64,000 nt of DNA, from positions 4,664-68,663 of the forward strand of contig NZ_CAXBOD010000019.1 of assembly GCF_963977235.1 (NCBI RefSeq). Reading direction: 5' to 3'. Below, one piece after another: positions 16,928 through 24,399 of the stretch. Position 1 is the first letter of the stretch. Every line of letters begins with the position of its first letter. The notes beneath the pieces were generated by a model that did not search any database, was not told the DNA's origin, and was given only the letters and a program-made list of their open reading frames with translations. A program made the translations under genes and the position numbers. The DNA comes from Albimonas sp963977235. GTDB taxonomy: Bacteria; Pseudomonadota; Alphaproteobacteria; Rhodobacterales; Rhodobacteraceae.

Positions 16928-16939
16928 ATGTTATAACAA
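16928..16939. promoter_or_regulatory. Candidate GntR operator before the TRAP operon
   Basis: TGTTATAACA is a perfect 10-bp palindrome in the only AT-rich patch between the divergent GntR and TRAP genes. A TTGACT hexamer lies about 20 bases upstream. Symmetry and length fit FCD-GntR sites. The promoter spacing is not canonical, so the exact -35/-10 pair is unresolved. Confidence 0.5.
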
Positions 16940-17035
16940 ATGACGCCAGCATCCCGTGGAATTGCGGGCAATGTGGAATCAGGCGCGAAGCGGTGTCGAT
17001 CCGGTCCCTCGGACCGCGTCGGGAGTGGAGGAGAC

Positions 17036-17182
17036 ATGCCCCAGCCCAAAGGGACGGCGACGCCCTGCGCGCTCGCCCCAGGCGGTGCGACGCCGTCCGC
17101 CGCCGCGCAGCCCCGGCGCGCGGCTCTGGCCGGGCGCCTGCGCGCCCGTGGGCCCGCAAGCCCCTCCGCCCCTCCCGCCTGA
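17036..17182 (+). CDS. Small open frame with strong ribosome site, doubtful
   Basis: 48 codons starting MPQPKGTATPCALAPGG, preceded by GGAGGAG five bases upstream of the ATG, in the leader of the TRAP operon. The sequence is Ala/Pro/Arg-rich with no recognisable family. It could be a leader peptide, the stub of a lost gene, or chance. The rest of the 476-base gap (16808-17283) holds only the palindrome described separately. Confidence 0.25.
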   Translation: MPQPKGTATPCALAPGGATPSAAAQPRRAALAGRLRARGPASPSAPPA

Positions 17183-17283
17183 CCCGTGCCGGCGCCCTGC
17201 GCCGGCTCCAGACGACCCGCGCGCGCCCGCCCGGCGGTCCGCGCAGATCCATGCCACGTGACGACCCTCGACCAGGAGATCCC

Positions 17284-18384
17284 ATGATCCGCTTCGCTCA
17301 AGCGTCGGCGCTCGCCCTCGCCCTCGCCGCCGGTTCCGCTCAGGCGGCCGAAATCAGCTACGCCCACTACATCTCGTCCGTGCACGTGGTGAACACCCAG
17401 GGCGTCACCCCCTATTTCGAGCGGGTGACCGAGGCGACCGGGGGCGAAGTGACCTTCGAGACCTTCTGGGGCGGCGCCATGGGCGGCCCGAAGGAGCTGC
17501 TGGGCGCCATCGAGACCGGCGTGATCGACTCGGGCGGCGTGGTGGACGTCTACCTCAAGACCGCGCTGCCGCACTCGAACCTGCTCTCGAGCCTGTTCGT
17601 GGTGGCCGACGACGTGAAGGTCTACGGCGCCGCGCTCAACGAGTATCAGCTGCTGCACTGCCCGGGCTGCCTCGAGGACTACGAGATGAACGAGGTGGTG
17701 CCGCTCGCGTGGTATCCGACCTCGCCCTACCTGCTGATGTGCACCTCCGACGTGCGCTCGCTCGACGATCTGGCCGGCAAGAAGGTGCGCGCCACCTCGC
17801 GCATGGGCGTGCTGATGCAGAACATGGGCGCGACGCCCGTGTCGATCACCTCGGCCGAGATGTACGAGGCGATGCAGCGCGGCCAGGCCGACTGCTCGGT
17901 CGGCGCGGCCGCCTGGCTGACCGGCTACAACATCAAGGACTTCGTGAAGACGATCATCCAGGACCCGCTGGGGGCCTACATCGGCTCGGGCCTGATGAAC
18001 ATGAACGTCTACACCTGGGAGGACCTTGAGCCCGAGCAGCGCCAGGCCTTCATCGACGGGCTGGGCCAGCTGGTCGCCGACACCACCTTCGCCTACCTCG
18101 AGGAGGCCGACGAGGCCACCAGGATGACCGTCGAGGAGAACGGCGCGCAGTACGTTGCGGCCAGCGACGACTTCCGCGCCCGCCTGCTGGAGCTGCGCGA
18201 GGCCGAGTGGGACGCCGCCATCGCCCAGGGCGAGGCCGACGGCCTCGAGGACGCCCAGGCCGTGGTCGACGGCTTCCGCGAGGTGGTCGAGAAGTGGCGC
18301 GGCATCGTCGCCGAAACCGGCGATGACCGCGCCGCCTACGCCGAGGCCCTGCAGCGCGAGATCTTCTCGAAGCTCGAGCCCTGA
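17284..18384 (+). CDS. TRAP transporter substrate-binding protein, DctP family (first of tandem pair)
   Basis: A 366-residue periplasmic binding protein. It has a Sec signal peptide (MIRFAQASALALALAAGSAQA-A) and the DctP fold: FWGGAMGGPKELLGAIETGVIDSG, then LDDLAGKKVRATSR and AEMYEAMQRGQADCSVG. Four cysteines stand out: HCPGC (CxxC), LMCTS and DCSVG. These recur in the two other binding proteins of this window and probably form periplasmic disulfides. The protein ends in REIFSKLEP. AGGAGAT precedes the start. It lies 85 bases before a second binding-protein gene. With ttuC/ttuD-like genes downstream, a hydroxy-dicarboxylate such as tartrate is a plausible ligand. Confidence 0.92.
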   Translation: MIRFAQASALALALAAGSAQAAEISYAHYISSVHVVNTQGVTPYFERVTEATGGEVTFETFWGGAMGGPKELLGAIETGVIDSGGVVDVYLKTALPHSNLLSSLFVVADDVKVYGAALNEYQLLHCPGCLEDYEMNEVVPLAWYPTSPYLLMCTSDVRSLDDLAGKKVRATSRMGVLMQNMGATPVSITSAEMYEAMQRGQADCSVGAAAWLTGYNIKDFVKTIIQDPLGAYIGSGLMNMNVYTWEDLEPEQRQAFIDGLGQLVADTTFAYLEEADEATRMTVEENGAQYVAASDDFRARLLELREAEWDAAIAQGEADGLEDAQAVVDGFREVVEKWRGIVAETGDDRAAYAEALQREIFSKLEP

Positions 18385-18391
18385 GCGGATC

Positions 18392-18426
18392 CCGCGCCGC
18401 CCCGACGGGAGAGACGGGCGGCGCGG
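18392..18426 (+). other. Hairpin between the two binding-protein genes
   Basis: An 11-bp perfect stem CCGCGCCGCCC / GGGCGGCGCGG with a 13-base loop, right after the first binding-protein stop. Such hairpins protect upstream mRNA from 3' decay, which fits the high level needed for binding proteins. Confidence 0.5.
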
Positions 18427-18469
18427 CCCCAAGCAACCCGAACACGAACATCCAGAGGGAGGAAACCTC

Positions 18470-19582
18470 ATGAAACTTGCCATCGCCCTGATGAGCGGCG
18501 CAGCGACCCTGGCGGTCGCCGCCGCCCCGGCCCTGGCCGAGACCTACACCTACGGCTCGTTCCTGCAGCCGACCGCGGTGACCATGCGCGACGGCCAGAT
18601 CCCGTTCTTCGAGCGGGTCAAGGAGCGCACCAACGGCGAGGTCGAGTTCGAATCCTTCTGGGGCGGCTCGATGGGCGGCCCGAAGGAGCTGCTGAGCTCG
18701 ATCGACAACGCGGTGCTGGATTCCGGCCTGATCGTCGACGTCTACACCAAGAAGGCGCTGCCGCATTCCTCGGCCATCTCCTCGGCCTTCATCCTGGCCG
18801 ACGACAGCCTCGCCTGGGGCGCGGCGGTGAACGAGTGGCACCTGCTGGGCTGCGAGGGCTGCAAGGACGACTTCGCCGACAACGGCCAGATCGGCCTGGC
18901 GTGGTACTCGACCACCCCCTACGTGCTGCAGTGCACCTCGCCGGTCTCGACGCTCGCCGACCTCAAGGGCAAGAAGGTGCGCTCGGTGTCCCGCCTGGCC
19001 GACCTGATGTCGGCGATGGGCGCGGTGCCGGTATCGGTGACGGTGGCCGAAATGTACGAGGCGATGCAGCGCGGCCAGGTCGACTGCGCGCTCGGCTCGC
19101 CGAACTACCTCAACACCTACAACATCAAGGACTTCGTCACCTCGATCATCGACGAGCCGATCGGGGGCTACGTCTCGACGCTGACGCTCTCGGTCAACCT
19201 CGACGCCTGGGACGCGATGGGCGAGGAGAACCGCCAGATCATCCTCGACGAGATCCCCGAGATGCTCGCCGACATCAAGTGGGCCGCGTTCGAGGACGAC
19301 GCGTCGGGGATCGCCGACACCAAGGCCAAGGGCGGCCAGGTGGTGAAGCCGGACCAGGCCTTCCTCGACAAGCTCAACGAGCTGCGCGCCACCGAGTGGG
19401 AGGCCGTGATCGAGCAGGCGAAGGAAGACGGGCTCGACGACGCCGAGGAGACCGTCGCCTCGTTCCGCGCGATCCTCGAGAAGTGGCAGGGCATCGTCGC
19501 CGACATCGCCCATGACGAGGCCGGCAAGCAGACCTTCGAGGAGGCCCTGCGCCGCGAGATCTTCTCCAAGGTCCAGCCCTGA
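18470..19582 (+). CDS. TRAP transporter substrate-binding protein, DctP family (second of tandem pair)
   Basis: A 370-residue paralogue of the preceding gene, with its own signal peptide (KLAIALMSGAATLAVAAAPALA) and a strong GGGAGGA site. It shares FWGGSMGGPKELLSSIDNAVLDSG, AEMYEAMQRGQVDC, the CEGC / LQC / DC cysteine set and the ending REIFSKVQP. Only one pair of permease genes follows, so the two receptors probably feed one membrane unit with different ligand ranges. The alternatives are a recent duplication for dosage, or one copy serving as a sensor. Divergence is spread along the length, which argues against a very recent duplication. Confidence 0.92.
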   Translation: MKLAIALMSGAATLAVAAAPALAETYTYGSFLQPTAVTMRDGQIPFFERVKERTNGEVEFESFWGGSMGGPKELLSSIDNAVLDSGLIVDVYTKKALPHSSAISSAFILADDSLAWGAAVNEWHLLGCEGCKDDFADNGQIGLAWYSTTPYVLQCTSPVSTLADLKGKKVRSVSRLADLMSAMGAVPVSVTVAEMYEAMQRGQVDCALGSPNYLNTYNIKDFVTSIIDEPIGGYVSTLTLSVNLDAWDAMGEENRQIILDEIPEMLADIKWAAFEDDASGIADTKAKGGQVVKPDQAFLDKLNELRATEWEAVIEQAKEDGLDDAEETVASFRAILEKWQGIVADIAHDEAGKQTFEEALRREIFSKVQP

Positions 19583-19589
19583 CGACCCG

Positions 19590-19622
19590 CTGCGCCGCCG
19601 GGCGACCGGCCCGGCGGCGCAG
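19590..19622 (+). terminator. Strong hairpin after the second binding protein
   Basis: A perfect 14-bp stem CTGCGCCGCCGGGC with a GACCG loop, 7 bases after the stop and before the permease genes; no U-tract. It is a likely partial terminator/stabiliser that keeps receptor mRNA above permease mRNA. Confidence 0.55.
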
Positions 19623-19925
19623 CCCGGAGCGACGATGCGAAGCGACGGCCCCGGAGGCGCGGATGACAGTCATGTCGATGGACACGTCCGCAGGCGCCCT
19701 GCCGGCCCCGGTCCAGAGGCCGGGGCCGGCGCGCGCAAGGGCCGCCGGCCCTGCCCGCGCCCGGGTCTCCGGTCCCGCAGGCGCCCTGGCCTCCCGCCCG
19801 CCCCTGTGGGCGCAGACCGCGGCGCGGCGCGCGATCCTCGTTCCGCTCGCCGCCCGATCTCATGCCGACCCTCGGCCCTTCGGCCGGGGACCCTCCCCCC
19901 TCCCCCCAAGCCTTTCGAGGTCCGA
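19623..19925. other. Gap before the small permease gene, no gene supported
   Basis: About 300 GC-rich bases. A short frame from an ATG at 19663 after GGAGGCG is Ala/Pro/Arg-rich and resembles no family. No promoter is visible; the permease genes most likely depend on read-through from upstream. Confidence 0.4.
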
Positions 19926-20492
19926 ATGAAACTCCTGGAAAGGATCGCGGCTTTCGGCGCCGGCCTGTCGGCCTGGATCGCCGGCGCCGTGATGCTTCTG
20001 ATGATGCTCCAGATCACCCTGGACGTCGTGTGCAAGTATCTCCTGAACTGGCCCGTCCCGATGACGCTGGAAACGGTGGCGACCTATTACATGGTGGCGC
20101 TGGTGTTCCTGCCGCTGGGCCAGGTCACCCGCAAGGAGGACCATCTGGAGGTCGAGCTGTTCACCCAGAACCTCGGCCCGCGGGCGCTGGGCTGGGTGAA
20201 GCTGTTCGGCTGCCTGATCGGGCTCGCCTACGTCGGCGTCCTGTTCAACGAGGCCATCGCCGAGGCGCTGAAGATGACCCGCCGCGGCGAGGTCTGGGAG
20301 ACGGCGACGATGGACCTGCAGGTCTGGCCGACGCGCTGGTTCCTGCCGGTGGGCTGCGCGCTGATGCTGCTGTGGCTGTTCCTGCACGCGGTCGACTCGA
20401 TCTCGGTGGCGCTGACCGGCAGGCATGTGCTGAGCGAGACCGAGACCGGGGGGCCGACGTCGGACCCCGACCACATCACCCTCGCCGACTGA
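19926..20492 (+). CDS. TRAP transporter small permease (DctQ family)
   Basis: 188 residues with four transmembrane helices (about 12-35, 45-68, 88-110 and 130-155). Typical DctQ features are DVVCKYLLNWPVPMTLETVATYYMVALVFLPL and RKEDHLEVELFTQ. It forms the inner-membrane complex with the large subunit, whose gene starts 10 bases after this stop. A CGAGGT motif precedes the ATG. Confidence 0.92.
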   Translation: MKLLERIAAFGAGLSAWIAGAVMLLMMLQITLDVVCKYLLNWPVPMTLETVATYYMVALVFLPLGQVTRKEDHLEVELFTQNLGPRALGWVKLFGCLIGLAYVGVLFNEAIAEALKMTRRGEVWETATMDLQVWPTRWFLPVGCALMLLWLFLHAVDSISVALTGRHVLSETETGGPTSDPDHITLAD

Positions 20493-20502
20493 GGAGCGCG
20501 AC

Positions 20503-21816
20503 ATGGACAGTCTTATGATCGGCGGCCTCGGGGTCGGCGCGATCCTCGTTCTGCTGGCCGCCCGGGTGCCGATCGCGTTCGCGCTGGGCTCGGTGTCGTT
20601 CATCGGCATCATGGTGCTGCGGAACGAGCGTGCCGCGCTCGGCATCCTGGGCTCCCTGCCCCACGACTTCGCCGCAAGCTGGGAGCTTTCGGCGGTGCCG
20701 ATGTTCCTGCTGATGGGCGCCGCGGCCTACCAGACGGGGCTCACCTCTTCGCTCTACAACGCCGCGAGGTTGTGGCTGAACGAGTTGCCGGGCGGGCTGG
20801 CGGTGGCCACCAACTTCACCGCCGCGGGCTTTGCGGCGGCCTCGGGTTCCTCGGTCGCGACCTCGGCCGCGGTGGGGCGGCTCGCGATCCCCGAGATGCT
20901 GAAGTTCGGCTACGACAAGGCGCTGGCGACCGGCACCGTGGCGGCCTCGGGCACGCTGGGGGCGCTGATCCCGCCCTCGATCGCCTTCGTGATCTACGGC
21001 TGGTTCACCGAGCAGTCGGTGGGCAGCCTGTTGATCGCGGGCATCATCCCCGGACTGATGACCGCGGGCCTCTACACGGTGATGATCGTCACCCGCTGCA
21101 TCATCACGCCTTCGCTGGCGCCGAAGGTGGCGATGAAGGTCACCATGGCCGAGAAGATCGCCGCGCTCGGCAAGGTCTGGCCGATGCCGCTGCTGGTGCT
21201 GGGCGTGGTGGGGGCGATCTACTCGGGCCTCGCCACGCCGACCGAGGCGGGCGCGCTGGGCGCGTTCCTCGCCTTCGTGATCGGCGCGGCGCAGGGCCGG
21301 CTGACCAAGAAGGTGATCGCCGACAGCGTGGGGGATGCGATGCGCACCACCTCGTCGCTGTTCTTCCTCGCCATCGGGGCGGTGATGCTGACCCGGTTCC
21401 TGGCGCTGGCGGGCGTTCCGACCTTCATCGCCGACACCGTGGCGCACCTCGACCTCGGTCCGGTGGCGCTGGTGATGGCGCTGGCGGTGATCTACCTGAT
21501 CCTGGGCATGTTCCTCGATCCGATCGGCGTCATGCTGCTGACGCTGCCGGTGTTCCTGCCCGCGTTCCACGCGCTGGACATGGACCTGATCTGGATCGGC
21601 GTGATCGTGGTCAAGATGATCGAGGTCGGCCTGCTGACCCCGCCCGTGGGCCTGAACGTCTACGTGGTGAAGGGGGTTGCGGGCGACTCGGTGCCGCTCG
21701 CGACCGTGTTCAAGGGCGTGGCCTGGTTCCTGGCCTGCGAGCTGGTGATCATGATCCTGCTGATCGCCTTCCCCGCCCTCTCGACCTGGCTGCCCAGCCT
21801 GATGTCGCACGGCTGA
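20503..21816 (+). CDS. TRAP transporter large permease (DctM family)
   Basis: 437 residues, about 12 helices. DctM hallmarks are SAVPMFLLMGAAAYQTG, GFAAASGSSVATSAAVGRLAIPEM, ASGTLGALIPPSIAFVIYGW, YSGLATPTEAGALGAF and LTPPVGLNVYVVKG. This is the ion-coupled translocation subunit. GAGGAG precedes the start. A true Rho-independent terminator follows the stop by 22 bases, ending the transporter unit. The next two genes on the same strand may have a separate or read-through transcript. Confidence 0.95.
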   Translation: MDSLMIGGLGVGAILVLLAARVPIAFALGSVSFIGIMVLRNERAALGILGSLPHDFAASWELSAVPMFLLMGAAAYQTGLTSSLYNAARLWLNELPGGLAVATNFTAAGFAAASGSSVATSAAVGRLAIPEMLKFGYDKALATGTVAASGTLGALIPPSIAFVIYGWFTEQSVGSLLIAGIIPGLMTAGLYTVMIVTRCIITPSLAPKVAMKVTMAEKIAALGKVWPMPLLVLGVVGAIYSGLATPTEAGALGAFLAFVIGAAQGRLTKKVIADSVGDAMRTTSSLFFLAIGAVMLTRFLALAGVPTFIADTVAHLDLGPVALVMALAVIYLILGMFLDPIGVMLLTLPVFLPAFHALDMDLIWIGVIVVKMIEVGLLTPPVGLNVYVVKGVAGDSVPLATVFKGVAWFLACELVIMILLIAFPALSTWLPSLMSHG

Positions 21817-21837
21817 TCCCCGTCGAGGGACCTGTTC

Positions 21838-21869
21838 AAGGGGCCGGCGCCGCGCGCGCCGGCCCCTTT
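21838..21869 (+). terminator. Rho-independent terminator of the TRAP operon
   Basis: A 13-bp perfect stem AAGGGGCCGGCGC / GCGCCGGCCCCTT, loop CGCGC, running into TTTCTC. It is one of the few hairpins in this window with a U-rich end. Confidence 0.8.
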
Positions 21870-21952
21870 CTCATGCGCCCCTCTGGACGCGCCGCCGCGC
21901 CCCGGCGCATCCTCGCGCCGATCGCGCAGGAAACCGAAGGGACGCACACGCC

Positions 21953-23023
21953 ATGGACAACCGCATGAAGATCGCCGTGATCCCCGGCGACGGCATCGGC
22001 AAGGAAGTGGTCCCCGAGGGGCTGCGCGTGCTGGAGGCGGTCGCCAAGCGCCACGACCTCGACCTCGCCTTCCAGGAGCATGACTTCGCCTCCTGCGATC
22101 ACTACGCCAGACACGGGCAGATGATGCCCGACGACTGGAAGGCCCGGCTCGAGGGCGCCGACGCGCTGTTCTTCGGCGCGGTGGGCTGGCCCGACACCGT
22201 GCCCGACCACATCTCGCTGTGGGGCTCGCTGCTGCAGTTCCGCCGCCAGTTCGACCAGTACATCAACCTGCGCCCGGCCCGGCTGATGCCCGGCGTGCCG
22301 AGCCCGCTCGCCGGCCGCGGCCCCGGCGACATCGACATGTGGATCGTGCGCGAGAACACGGAGGGGGAATACTCCTCCGTCGGCGGCCGCATGTTCGAGG
22401 GGACCGAGCGCGAGATCGTCATGCAGGAGACGGTGATGACCCGCGTCGGAGTCGACCGGGTCCTGCGCTACGCCTTCGAACTGGCGAGCCGCCGCCCCCG
22501 CAAGACCCTGACCTCGGCCACCAAGTCCAACGGCATCGCCATCACCATGCCCTGGTGGGACGAGCGGGTGGAGGCGATGGCCGACCACTACCCCGACGTG
22601 ACCTGGGACAAGCAGCACATCGACATCCTGGCCGCGCGCTTCGTGCTGAGCCCGGACCGGTTCGACGTGGTGGTCGCCTCGAACCTCTTCGGCGACATCC
22701 TCTCGGACCTCGGGCCCGCCTGCACCGGGACCATCGGCATCGCGCCCTCGGGCAACATCAACCCCGAGGGGCTGTTCCCCTCGCTGTTCGAGCCGGTGCA
22801 CGGCTCCGCCCCCGACATCGCCGGTCAGGGGATCGCGAACCCGGTGGGGCAGATCTGGGCGGGGGCGATGATGCTCGACCACCTGGGCCATGCGGAGGCC
22901 GCGGCAGAGATCGTGGCCGCGATCGAGCGGGTGCTGGCCGAGCCGGCCCTGCGCACCCGCGATCTCGGCGGCGAGGCGGACACCCAGACCTGCGGCAAGG
23001 CCATCGCTGACGCGCTGGGCTGA
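21953..23023 (+). CDS. ttuC: Tartrate dehydrogenase/decarboxylase or D-malate dehydrogenase
   Basis: A 356-residue member of the isocitrate/isopropylmalate dehydrogenase family. It has IAVIPGDGIGKEVVPEG, substrate-loop LWGSLLQFRRQFDQYINLRPARL, REN-TEGEYSS, KSNGI-A, and the metal site in DVVVASNLFGDILSDL, then EPVHGSAPDIAG. The family branch with FFGAVGWPD and GVPSPLAGRGPGDIDMW is that of tartrate dehydrogenases (Mn2+, NAD+), which also decarboxylate D-malate. It lies four bases before a glycerate 2-kinase gene. Tartrate, oxaloglycolate and D-glycerate chemistry then links both genes to the TRAP transporter. A second ATG four codons in is an alternative start. Confidence 0.85.
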   Translation: MDNRMKIAVIPGDGIGKEVVPEGLRVLEAVAKRHDLDLAFQEHDFASCDHYARHGQMMPDDWKARLEGADALFFGAVGWPDTVPDHISLWGSLLQFRRQFDQYINLRPARLMPGVPSPLAGRGPGDIDMWIVRENTEGEYSSVGGRMFEGTEREIVMQETVMTRVGVDRVLRYAFELASRRPRKTLTSATKSNGIAITMPWWDERVEAMADHYPDVTWDKQHIDILAARFVLSPDRFDVVVASNLFGDILSDLGPACTGTIGIAPSGNINPEGLFPSLFEPVHGSAPDIAGQGIANPVGQIWAGAMMLDHLGHAEAAAEIVAAIERVLAEPALRTRDLGGEADTQTCGKAIADALG

Positions 23024-23026
23024 GCG

Positions 23027-24292
23027 ATGCGTGAGCCCGAAGCCCTGCTGCGCGCGATGTTCGACGCCGCCGTCGCCGCCGCCGACCCCGCGCAGGTGCT
23101 GGCGCGGTTCCTGCCTTCGAGGCCCGTCGGCCGCTGCATCGTGGTCGGCGCCGGAAAGTCCGCCGCCGCCATGGCCCGCGCGGTCGAGGACGCCTGGCCC
23201 GACGTGGACCTCTCGGGCGTGGTGGTCACCCGCTACGGTCACGCCGTGCCCACCCAGCGCATCGCGGTGCGCGAGGCCGCCCACCCCACTCCCGACGCCG
23301 CGGGCGAGGCCGCGGCGCGGGAAATCATGGCGGCGGCGGCCTCCGCAGGCCCGGACGACCTGGTGCTGGCGCTGATCTCGGGGGGCGGCTCGGCGCTGAT
23401 GACCCTGCCGCGGGATCCGCTGACGCTCGACGAGAAGATCGCGGTCAACCGGCTGCTGCTGAAGTCGGGGCTCGCCATCGACGACATGAACCGGGTGCGC
23501 CGCCGGCTGAGCCGGGTGAAGGGCGGCGGGCTCGCCCGCGCGGCCGGCGCGGCGCGGCTGGTGACGCTGGCGATCTCCGACGTGCCCGGCGACGATCCCG
23601 AGGCCATCGCCTCGGGCCCCACGGTCCCCGATCCCACGGCCGCCGAGGACCTCTCGCGCCTGATCGCGCGCCTCGGCCCCGACCTGCCCGAGGCCGCCCG
23701 CCGCCTGCTGGAGGCGCCGGGCGAGCGCCAGGAGGCGTTCTTCCCCGACTACCGCCTGATCGCCACGCCCCAGGCCTCGCTGCAGGCCGCGGCCGAGGTC
23801 GCCCGCGCCGCCGGCCTCGCCCCGGTCCTGCTGGGCGACGCGCTGGAGGGCGAGGCGCGCGAGGCCGGGATCCTGATGGCCGGCATTGCGCGGTCCGTCG
23901 CCGTCCACGCGACCCCTGCCCCGGCGCCGGCGGTCCTGCTCTCGGGCGGCGAGACGACCGTGACCATCGGCGACACGCCCCCCGGCCGCGGCGGGCGCAA
24001 CACCGAGTTCCTGCTGGCGCTCGCCGTGGCGCTGGGGGGCCGCGCGGGCATCCATGCGCTTGCGGGCGACACCGACGGCATCGACGGGACCGAGGACGCG
24101 GCCGGCGCGCTCGTCGGCCCCGGAACGCTGGCGCGCGCGCGGGAGGCGGGGCTCGATCCCCGCGCGATGCTGGACGGGCACGACAGCTACAGCCTGTTCG
24201 AGGCGCTGGGCGACCTGGTCAGGACCGGACCGACGCTGACCAACGTCAACGACTTCCGGGCGGTGCTGGTGCTGCCGCAGAAACCCGGCTGA
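23027..24292 (+). CDS. ttuD: Glycerate 2-kinase (MOFRL/TtuD family)
   Basis: 421 residues. The N-terminal glycerate kinase domain has CIVVGAGKSAAAMARAVE, EAAHPTPDAAGEAAAREI, LALISGGGSALM and RRRLSRVKGGGLARAA. The C-terminal MOFRL domain has LLSGGETTVTI, GRGGRNTEFLLALA and AGDTDGIDG. Proteins of this family, often annotated as hydroxypyruvate reductase TtuD, phosphorylate D-glycerate to 2-phosphoglycerate. The tight junction with the tartrate dehydrogenase gene points to one pathway that delivers tartrate-derived glycerate to lower glycolysis. A very strong bidirectional hairpin follows. Confidence 0.9.
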   Translation: MREPEALLRAMFDAAVAAADPAQVLARFLPSRPVGRCIVVGAGKSAAAMARAVEDAWPDVDLSGVVVTRYGHAVPTQRIAVREAAHPTPDAAGEAAAREIMAAAASAGPDDLVLALISGGGSALMTLPRDPLTLDEKIAVNRLLLKSGLAIDDMNRVRRRLSRVKGGGLARAAGAARLVTLAISDVPGDDPEAIASGPTVPDPTAAEDLSRLIARLGPDLPEAARRLLEAPGERQEAFFPDYRLIATPQASLQAAAEVARAAGLAPVLLGDALEGEAREAGILMAGIARSVAVHATPAPAPAVLLSGGETTVTIGDTPPGRGGRNTEFLLALAVALGGRAGIHALAGDTDGIDGTEDAAGALVGPGTLARAREAGLDPRAMLDGHDSYSLFEALGDLVRTGPTLTNVNDFRAVLVLPQKPG

Positions 24293-24332
24293 GGCGCCGC
24301 CCGAGATCCCGCGACGCGCGGCGGCGGGCGTT

Positions 24333-24372
24333 GCGCGGGAGGCCCCGGGTCAAGCCCCGGGGCCTCCCGCGC
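24333..24372. terminator. Bidirectional terminator between convergent ttuD and regulator
   Basis: A perfect 17-bp stem GCGCGGGAGGCCCCGGG with a 6-base loop, the longest uninterrupted stem noticed in the window. It serves both strands; neither side has a clear U-tract. Confidence 0.65.
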
Positions 24373-24399
24373 ACACGGATCGGCGGGGGCCGCCCCGCC

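Noticed and set aside
19663..19929. 88-codon frame between the second TRAP receptor and the small permease
   Set aside because: Ala/Pro/Arg-rich, no family, overlaps the permease start; its GGAGGCG site alone is not enough.
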